This document shows positions 55,601 through 64,000 of a DNA stretch of 64,000 nucleotides, piece after piece. Origin of the DNA: Rhodamnia argentea (lineage: Eukaryota; Streptophyta; Magnoliopsida; Myrtales; Myrtaceae). Numbering within the stretch: the first letter of the stretch is position 1; each line of letters starts with the position of its first letter. Location of the stretch: the NCBI RefSeq assembly GCF_020921035.1, contig NC_063160.1:23283095-23347094 (forward strand), in the 5' to 3' direction. Below the pieces are notes generated by a model, which was not told the origin of the DNA, ran no database searches, and saw nothing but the letters and a program-made list of their open reading frames with translations. Both the position numbers and the translations under genes were made by a program.

Positions 55601-58600
55601 CTACAAGGTTGGAGGAATCCAAATGTAACCATGCGTTTGGACGTAACCAGCTTTTTCCAGCAGCTCGTCCGCTTCACCAGGACCTCGGCTCCCTGGTTGG
55701 TATGGAATTGGTTTAAATTCACCATTGTCAATTCTGTGAAGAATTGGTGTGAAAATCTCCCAAGCCGCCTGCGATTGAACAATGCAACTGTCAATGGGCA
55801 ATCCCGTTCTTGCAAAACCAATAAACTGTGCCATCTTGTAGATGGAAGTTTCACAACCGTATGGCAGTGCTTGTACCTTAAGTTCATCTCTCCGGACAAA
55901 ATGCTGTTGGTCACCCCTGATTCTGCAATACCAAATTTCACCATCATTCACCACTACAAATGAAAAAACCAGCTATGATAAAGCAAAACATCTCTCAATT
56001 TCATATCATTTTAATAACAATAATTGAAGAGGCATGCTATGTTTTTCACATTGGATACCAGAGAAATCTATCCTTATAAAAGTTGCCCGCTCAAATGCGA
56101 GTCTTCTTCAATGAGTTAAGCTTCAAACAAAGAGCTCCAAGATTTTTTAAAGTAGGAGGTCCTCAAAATAAATAGGAAAGAATTATACGTGTCAAGTATT
56201 AGACGCTCATAAGCCTCAGGAATTACGACTTCTTGATAACGCTGCCGATATGACAAATCGAGTTCGCTCTGCACAGTTGACATCTCCAACCCAGGTTGCT
56301 TGACCTGCATGAAAAAACGCTCTCGAACATCATGTTCTCCTCCTGATAATGTCTCAACATCAATGAAGTGTGCTGCATCTACAATTCCAATCTTTTTGAT
56401 AGGAAATAACAAATCCACACAACCTATGAATGGGTTATACTGACGCACTACCAATCCCTTAACCTCACTATCAGCCTGTTACTGACATATAGAAGCTACT
56501 GTGTGTGTGTGTGTGTGTGTGTGAATTTGTGCATGTAACATTAAGCAGGTGTTAGCCACAACATTGTGACTATACTAAACTCTACAGAAAGCTATTAGCA
56601 AATCCAGTCACCTACAGTGAGTTTCATGTACATGGCTTCAGAAGGTTGTAGGCGAATTACGAACTCATTTCTCCCTTGCTTCTGACCTGTAGAAAGGATG
56701 CCATTCAAGTAGCAAATCAACCTATTGCCAAAATGAAATAGCCATAAGAGAACAAATATATGCAGCAAAACTGGAGGCCTGTAATATTTGACTGTTTTTT
56801 GTTTTTTCGGTCGAATAATATTTGACTGTTTAGTACCTGTAATATTTGGCTGTTTAGTACATCACCAAAGTACTTCACATGGCCAAAATCCATAATCGAC
56901 AAGTTTTTGAAAACCAAAAGTCGAAAACACGAAAACTTCTTGTTCTCTGGTCAGTACATATAGGCCTGTCTGGTCAGTGAAATCATTTTCTAGTAGATAT
57001 TATCACATATAGCGCAACTACACAGCAGACAGGATGTATTCCCTAAAGGTCATCCTCAGGCTTATGCTTTAAATGTAGGTTCCGCTTAAAGGGAAAAAAA
57101 AAATCAACAGTTCTTGAGTTAACCAAATGAACTGACCAAGCATGAACTTCAGAATATCAGTGGAAAGTGAAAATGGCTACTACCGTACATTTGTATATAT
57201 CCCCAGGAACATCCTTAAATTGGACACGGATCTCTGCTTTTCTTGAGTTTAGAGCTTTCCCTGCCTTTAGAATGAAAGGAACACCTAAAAAAAGGATGGC
57301 ACAGGTAGTTAGAGCAATGAAAATGATATTATTCAGTTGTTCATTAGCATATGTCTATGAAGACATAATTTATATACGAAACAAATGTCCATAGGGAAGT
57401 TCGGAAAGTAGTTCCTTTCAGCTTCCATGTATCCCACCTTCCCATCTTTCATTATGTATACGTAGAACCATAGTTGCAAAAGTTGGAGTATTTGAATTGT
57501 CAGGGACAGTAGAATCGTCCCTGTAACCTTCATATTGTCCAAGAACAACTTCTTCATCTTCAATCGGAAGTACTGATTGAAGGACCTGCATACGTCATAC
57601 AATAATCAGCAACCAAACAGTATTACATGCCCAGGAATACTACCAGTTGGAAGTACCCCATTGTCGTGCCATGGACTTAGAGAATACCTTCACTTTCTCA
57701 TCGCGAATGTGCTCTGGTTTGAGGGAAACGGGTTTTTCCATGGCAACCAGACAGAAAACCTGCAACCAGTCAAAACATTATTAATCAGGGGATGATCATT
57801 TTCCCCCTTAGATGATATGCATGTTGTCGAGTTTAGTTCACAATTACTTCTCTGCGGATTTGGGGCACAGAGGATGAGTGATTGTTATGAAGCGGGGTAG
57901 CGAAAGGACATGGAGAGAAAAACTATTGGCACCCAAGGTGCCAAAAAGTGCCAAGATAATTCAAGTTAAAATCCAGCACAAATGGGGATAGGCATATCTC
58001 CCTAATTTAATTTAGGGTACAAGTAAATAACAAGATAAAAATGGCAGTACCTGCAAAAGATGGTTTTGAATAATATCACGGATGATACTGCAAAATTCAG
58101 ATAGCACAATTAATGGGTCTTAGTACCAAGCAAAGCAAAGAAAAGACAACCTCATGGCGATTAGGCATCATTAAAGAAACATCATCAAATAAACCTTAGT
58201 GAAAGGCGTAAGATAATTAAATTCTAAATGGACAACACAATTCAATGATAGAGAAACAATCTCTGCCCAGACATCTAGTTTGAAGGACAGAAAGAAAATA
58301 TAGCGTGCATACCCGTATTCATCAAAATATCCACCACGACCTTCAGTTCCAAAATCTTCTCTGAATACTATCTGCCAAAGACAGAAGCAAACAACATACA
58401 AACAAATAAGTACACTGCAAATATACAATATTGAAACAACAATGTCAGTGATCAGCAAAGCCATGTTTGTAGTGCTCTTATTTCAAGGGCAATGGCCACA
58501 CAGGCACACAATGGCGAAACCTCATCAAAGAAGCAAATTCATCAATTTGCCAAAGTAATAACTTGAGATGATGGCACTTACCTGCACGTTAGCAATGTTA

Positions 58601-60574
58601 TCGCGATTCCAGAGGGGCAAAAAGAATCGATTTGCAAAACGAAGTACCAACTGTATGAAGGAATAGAAGTAAGAAGAGGCAGAATATTTAGAGAATGAAA
58701 AAAGAAAGCACAATACATATATATCTACCAAATTCTGCACGAGTTCTTTTCCGAGATAGTGATCAATACGGTAAATTTGTGGTTCATCAAATAAGTCTCC
58801 AATCTGAGCACTAAGTTTTTCTGCAGATTCGAGATCCCTGCCAAAAGGTTTTTCCACGACAATTCGAGTCCATCCTCCAAGATCAGCTGAAAAGGCAAGA
58901 TGCAGTTGTTCATATATGTTAAATACAGACATTTTTTCTAAACATAAAAATAAGCCCCATTCTTAATACCCCAAACTTTGTCCCCAACTGTAAATTACTC
59001 GTAAGATTCACAAACTCCAACAGTTCAGCCAAGCAAATCATATCATCACCAAAACAATTAGAGAGATGCATAGAAGAATCTATTCACATACAAAAACAGA
59101 TAGAAAACTCGTTGCCTAGTTAATAAAAAGTGATGCCCAGAACTCAAGTGGATCTTATGACTCTCAGCATAGCCGGACAAAGATATGAGCATATTAAAGT
59201 GGCACCATGCTCTCACTAAGAACATGCATCCCAGGCTATCTTGCTAAACAACCACCGATTCATAAGGGGCCCGTGAACAAAATTAGATTGGCCTTCAATT
59301 ACTAGTTAGCACTCTCGTAATAACTTCAAATGAAACACAGATGAAGAGTAACTATTCAAACAATATAGCTTTATGCAACTTCAGATATCCTCTCACATTT
59401 GTTCATGCAGTAATTTCTGATCAGCTTGCAGACAGATGGATATACAGATGGGGGAAGTGCCAGATAAAACAATCTCCTCGATGACCCTTCGCGACTATTT
59501 TTTGAAATTTCATGCTCTGAAATTTCTTTGTCCAACCTCTGAAAACCCTCTTCAGAATCATAAGAACCACTTACATATTTGATCTGAAAGTGATCATCAA
59601 GAGTTAGCATGAGAATGCAGTGTAAAACTCTAGTTACTGTACCAGCAACTAACCAGCTGGAGAAACTTCACAACGTCGTCAGAGTGCTTGGATGAAGCAG
59701 CCTTGTTATCAACAAGAAACCTGATACATTGATTGCCAATGAGATTTATACATCTTCGAAACGAATGAAATTCCTGAATCTAAAATACTGAAAGATTATG
59801 CATATCATGGCTACTATAATGTACCACTGAGTTGGTCACCCAGAAATAGAATAACCATGGAAGTTCACCTTCTCAAAAGTAGTTCCAAGTAAGTAGTAAG
59901 GAATGGATAAGATAATGATTTTCTTCTCCGTTCATATTATATGGATCAGAGTTCAAAGAATTAAAAAATTATGTTCCTTCTTAATCATACCATAGAAGGA
60001 TGAAAGTTCAATGAAACATTAAAAAGAGAAACTCGAGGCCAGATAAATGGTGCAAAAGAGAATGCCAACGGATATCTTACCCACGGATGCGATTTCTCAA
60101 CTCGTCATCTGATATTTTAGTCCTTGCATAGCCAAAAATGTAAACTTCGTCTGATGGTAAAAATCCCTGCACCAACTCATCCAGCTAAGAGTTAGGTTAA
60201 CTCCTATGACCACAAAGCAAAAAAAAAATACCACCAAACAATGTTATTGAAATAATAGGATATCATCAAGTAATTATAGAATCAAGATGATGGTGAAGTC
60301 CAGATAAGGACACAATGGCGTATGCATCAACACAGCAGTCAAAGGTCCATTGTTTAGCAGACACTCCTGCAGCCTACAGCTAGGAAAATGCCATTCGACA
60401 GACCTGACGGTAGAGGTTGAAGAGTGCGGGAAAAGTCTTCTTCTTGGCAAGATCTCCAGAAGCACCGAGCACTACAATCGAGAGGCACCCAGTTTCGGGC
60501 GCATCAATGTCCCTCAAAAAGGATTCACTTCTGAAACTGGATCTTTTCTCAATGGACCAGCCACCCGATCCCAT
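55601..60574 (-). CDS. G6PDH: Cytosolic glucose-6-phosphate 1-dehydrogenase
   Basis: Fifteen coding exons: 60404..60574, 60081..60166, 59654..59720, 59397..59583, 58729..58886, 58582..58650, 58313..58371, 58051..58087, 57688..57759, 57438..57585, 57184..57284, 56616..56681, 56189..56304, 55877..55922 and 55601..55768. All are GT/AG and in frame, giving 516 residues (Arabidopsis cytosolic G6PD6 has 515). It makes 6-phosphogluconolactone and NADPH from glucose-6-phosphate, the entry step of the oxidative pentose phosphate pathway. The NADP-binding [11 protein letters not shown] starts at residue 38, and the active-site RIDHYLGKE is at 210-218 with catalytic His and Lys. There is no transit peptide and it ends [11 protein letters not shown], both as in cytosolic forms. 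An ATG three bases earlier (60577) would add one Met. I chose 60574 for its A at -3 and G at +4. Confidence 0.97.
56501..56523. repeat. (GT)n microsatellite in a G6PDH intron
   Basis: A run of about 11 perfect GT units lies between coding exons 12 and 13. Confidence 0.9.
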
Positions 60575-60577
60575 CAT

Positions 60578-61400
60578 TCCAAGAGTTTGACGACAAATAT
60601 GCTACTTCACGATCGGGGCACCTCTTTGATCTGCAGTTAAAAGCAAGAGAAGGGTCAATTCAAGAAAAAAAAAAGAAAAAATTGAATTTGATCATCATTA
60701 AGCCACAACAGAACAGTAAGCTAGAAGTAAAGATGCTCAGCCCTATTACTCCAAACGCAAAATCAAAGTAAAGAACCTAGGAACGAAGATTTGCTATGCA
60801 CACTGCCTGGCTACTGAGACACTCTGTAACAAATAGAAAACCCAGAATTCGCTCACAATCCTAAACCAACAAACACAGCTTGTTAAGCATATCACTGTAC
60901 ACCCACACTCTAACCACTACTCTCGCTCTCCTAGGCAAACTATCACACAGCGAGCGAACAGCAGCAAGAACTGCTCCTCGAAAACAAACTCTTCACCTCC
61001 AAAGGCAAGCGCAAGCACCCCTCCCTCCCCCCCGCGGGGCCCCAAAAAAAAAAAAAGAAGAAGAAGAAGCAGCAGCAGCTGGATCCAGAAGAGAGAGAGA
61101 GAGAGAGAAGCAAGACGGACCAGACGGACAACAGAATTCGGAGGTCTGAAAAGGGTGGCGATCGACTTATACTGATTAAGAAATCCCAAAAAGGATCGGA
61201 ATCAAAACGTCACCAGATACGACAGCAATTCCGCTAACTAGATTACAAGAAAAACAGAAAAGATCAAGAGGCTTACGAACAGTGTCGTCCTGGTTCGAGC
61301 TCCGAAGCTGAAAGTTGAAACACAGAGAGAGAGGGTATAAAAAAATGATGAGAAAGTCGCTCACCAACTCGGAATGGTCGCGATCAGTCCATGGATGCCT
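60578..61400 (-). promoter_or_regulatory. G6PDH leader, probable leader intron and promoter side
   Basis: A probable leader exon lies at 60578..60630 after an acceptor 'aactgcag'. A donor-like GTAAGC on the minus strand (76/75 of the 61200 block, at 61276/61275) would define a leader intron of about 646 nt. That stretch contains A runs, (GAA)n and (GA)n at 61046..61109. The splicing is inferred from sites only. Confidence 0.5.
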
Positions 61401-62372
61401 ACCAAATGGCTTGCCCAGCTCCCGGCTTCCGAATTCAACGGGAAGGCCAATTCGATAAGTTAATATCTCTTTTCCCCATTTCGTACTTCTCCCCCAACTT
61501 TTTCTCGTATTTGCGATTCTGGCCCGCAAGACATCTATTTTGGCAAAAAGGTTCCATCTTTACGGAGTTTTCGTTTTTGCTTGTTTTGGGCCTACGTTTA
61601 TAATTGAAAAACAACAGAAAAGGAAGTTGTTTCTTTGGATTCTTCTCATAATAAAGGTTAGGTTAATGGCATCTACTGATTCATCTTTCCAATCTCGTTA
61701 GAGATTTAGAGACAAGCGATTAATGTCACGACTATAAAATTGGAGAGAAATTATCTATCAAAGCATGATTTCGCATATGGCCCCGTGATTTTATTATCTA
61801 CAAATTTTTAGTTATTGTATCCCTCAAATCAATCCCTCCAAAGTTAATTACTCGATATGTTTCATAGGACAGCAAGAGCTTGGACCGGACAAGCAATTTA
61901 TCAGCAACAATTAGCACTTATTGGGTACTAAAAAGTATATTCCTTCGGAGAGAAGGAGGGGAAAATACAAACTGGATAAGTATTTACAATGGCCCAAATT
62001 GAAAAGAAGCATTTACGATGACCCAAATTGAAAAATCTGAGGGACAGTGAAGACATCTAGATTTAGACATGAAACACAAAAATGCTGTGGTCGAATCGTA
62101 TAATGCCACGCCCCTCAGCAATGGGAAAGGTAAGACCACTGCGACAAAAATCTCGTTTGTCAGTGCGACTTTGTCGAGACGTACTTGCTTTCCGATCGAA
62201 AATGACTATCCACACGTGCAATGTTAAACGCGTGGCATATAAAGGAGCAACTTAAAGAGAGGGAATGCAACAAATCCCACGTTCGAATCTGCGCAAACTT
62301 ATATATCGATGGATACGAACATATAAGCAGAGCATTTCTACATGGTACATGTAGCATCGATCCTCCAAGAAA
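61401..62372. other. Intergenic upstream of G6PDH
   Basis: This is the far promoter side of G6PDH. No gene or delimited repeat was recognised. Confidence 0.5.
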
Positions 62373-63540
62373 TAGGAGTGTGCGGTTTCAGGTTCCACCT
62401 AAAATATACTCATCGGAATCGGTTCCCTATTTTTTGGAACATGAAACATACCATGCATGTCCCGAAACCCGGAACCTATTCTGTCATAAGTTTTAGGTCG
62501 GTTCTACCAAGTTCCACATATATTTTTAATTGAATGATTACAGTGAGTTATCACCTCTAATGACTACCATCTGTTGCTACAATCCACCGATTATAACCGA
62601 TATTTAGACACGCGAAAAATATAAAACATTAACAAAATAAAAAATTTCGATCTTGAATATCGTTGGAAATGAAAGCTCGGACTAATGATTCCATATTATA
62701 CACTTATCATCGGGCACCATGAAATATTGCAAGATTCGGTGAAGATAAAGAACAAAAAACAAAAAAATAAAAAGACTCGTTTCAGATTCCACTTCTTAGA
62801 ATCTAGAACCCGTCCGTCTGAACCGGTTCCTCAATTTTTAGAACTTGTAACCTAGCTTGCATAATCCGAAACTTGGAACCTACCATATTTTCGGGTTTCA
62901 CCTAAAATATACTCATTAGAATCGGTTTCCTATTTTTTGGAACATGAAACATACCATGCATATCCCGAAACCTAGAACCTATTCTGTCATAAGTTCTAGG
63001 TCAATTCTACCAAGTTCCACATATATTTTTAATTGAATGATTACGGTGAGTTATCACCTCTAATGACTACCATTTGCTGCTACAATGCACCGACTATAAC
63101 CGATATTTAGATACAAGAAAAATATAAAACATTAACAAAGTAAAAAATTTCGATCTTGAATATCATTGGAAATGAAAGTTCGGACGAATGACTTGGGATT
63201 ATACATTTATCATTGGACAACATGAAATATTACAGGATCCCGCGAAAATAAAGAACCAAAAAAAAAAAGAAGAGAGAGAGAGAGACTTGTTCCAGATTAT
63301 ATACTTATCATTTGGCACCATGAAATATTGCGGGATTTAGAGAAGATAAATAAAAATAAAAACAAAAAGAGTCATTTCAGATTCCACTTCCTATAACCTG
63401 GAACCAGCCGGTCAAAATCGGTTCCTCAATTTTTAGAACCTATAACTTAGGTTGCATAATATGAAACTTGGAACCTACCATATTTTCATCGATCCGATTC
63501 TCCTAGTCCCTATTCTAATTTGGAAGCATACTCATCCATA
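62373..63540. mobile_element. hAT-like element with an internal tandem duplication
   Basis: The left end is TAGGAGTGTGCGG and the right end is CATACTCATCCATA, which reads inward as TATGGATGAGTATG. The flanking 8-mers CCAAGAAA (62365..62372) and TCAACAAA (63541..63548) agree at 6 of 8. Inside, a unit of about 503 bp occurs twice: 'aaaatatactcatcggaatc' at 62401 and 'aaaatatactcattagaatc' at 62904. The units share the 'cctctaatgactaccat' and 'gatatttagacac' blocks with the element at 4669..5195. A further short repeat of the 'acttatcat..ggcaccatgaaatattgc' block occurs at 63303. No transposase frame was found. Confidence 0.65.
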
Positions 63541-64000
63541 TCAACAAAGCATTTTTGTGCTTGATTCCAAAGTCAATGGGCCCTAATGACAGCAAGCGAA
63601 CGGGAGGGACCACAACCCGAAAATAAGAAAGGACAAATGGGTCCATTTGACAGCACCAGCGGCAGCTGAGGATTGAAAATCAAATTTATGTTGCTGACCA
63701 AACATTTTGTTTTCAATCTATTTTTTCCGTACATTATAACCAGATATTTCAATTCAGTATACAGTACCCCCAAACACAACACTATGACGTCGACGCACGT
63801 CACTACGCTCCTCTCCTCCAACGCGCAGGATTCCGAAACCTCGAAAAGCAACGAGACCACCTCCGTCGCGGGGCAACGGAACCGGGGCTGCCGGCCGGAA
63901 TCCCAAAAAGAGGCTCCACCTACTCGCCATTGGTTGGGACCGCACGCGCCCCCCTGGTCGAGCGAGTAGGTGATCCCCGCCCACGTCATCGCGTCGCCTC
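63541..64000. other. Right edge, becoming GC-rich
   Basis: From about 63780 the sequence becomes GC-rich with many CpG (gacgtcgacgcacgtcacta), and the words GACGTC, GCCACGTC-like and CATTGGTTGG appear. It may be the promoter of a gene lying beyond the window. No coding region could be assigned. Confidence 0.35.

Noticed and set aside
1-64000. CRISPR array, phage defence or bacterial-type operon
   Set aside because: The repeats present are diverged transposon arms and microsatellites; all recognised genes are plant nuclear genes with introns or PPR structure.

Overview
This is nuclear DNA from a flowering plant. It has plant-type GT/AG introns, long AT-rich intergenic stretches with many short DNA transposons, and ten genes whose closest relatives, from recalled protein families, are Arabidopsis proteins. 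The abundance of one inverted-repeat family (arms with words like 'cctaaacctattgcat') and of GC-rich cores in transposons reminds me of Myrtaceae such as Eucalyptus. That placement is inference from memory and was not tested.

Layout, left to right: TPLATE (minus, 5' half only, runs off the left edge); a transposon-filled divergent promoter region; a plastid SET-like/Rubisco-LSMT-like gene (plus, 11 exons); a kelch-repeat gene of the At3g27220 type (minus, 7 exons); cytochrome c1 (plus, 7 coding exons); a tandem pair of DUF7950-like genes (plus); about 6.6 kb with no recognised gene; an LHT1-type amino acid transporter (minus, 8 exons); about 9 kb of nested DNA transposons; an ankyrin-repeat gene (minus); an intronless PPR gene like At3g54980 (plus); and cytosolic glucose-6-phosphate dehydrogenase (minus, 15 coding exons). 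The right edge carries an internally duplicated hAT-like element and then a GC-rich stretch that may lead into another gene. For the multi-exon genes, exon borders were read base by base, have GT/AG ends and keep frame.

The genes are unrelated housekeeping and regulatory genes: endocytosis, plastid, complex III, amino acid uptake, organelle RNA and pentose phosphate. They do not form a pathway or cluster, apart from the DUF7950-like tandem pair, whose upstream regions both carry several CACGTG boxes.

The most interesting structure is in the repeats. Two families of non-autonomous Mutator-like elements with long inverted arms can be delimited by 9-10 bp target duplications. GC-rich cores rich in the same short words occur inside different element families. 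Elements are nested in one another near 42-43.5 kb. I found no defence system, CRISPR array, rRNA or tRNA gene, and no element I could call a retrovirus-like copy with confidence.
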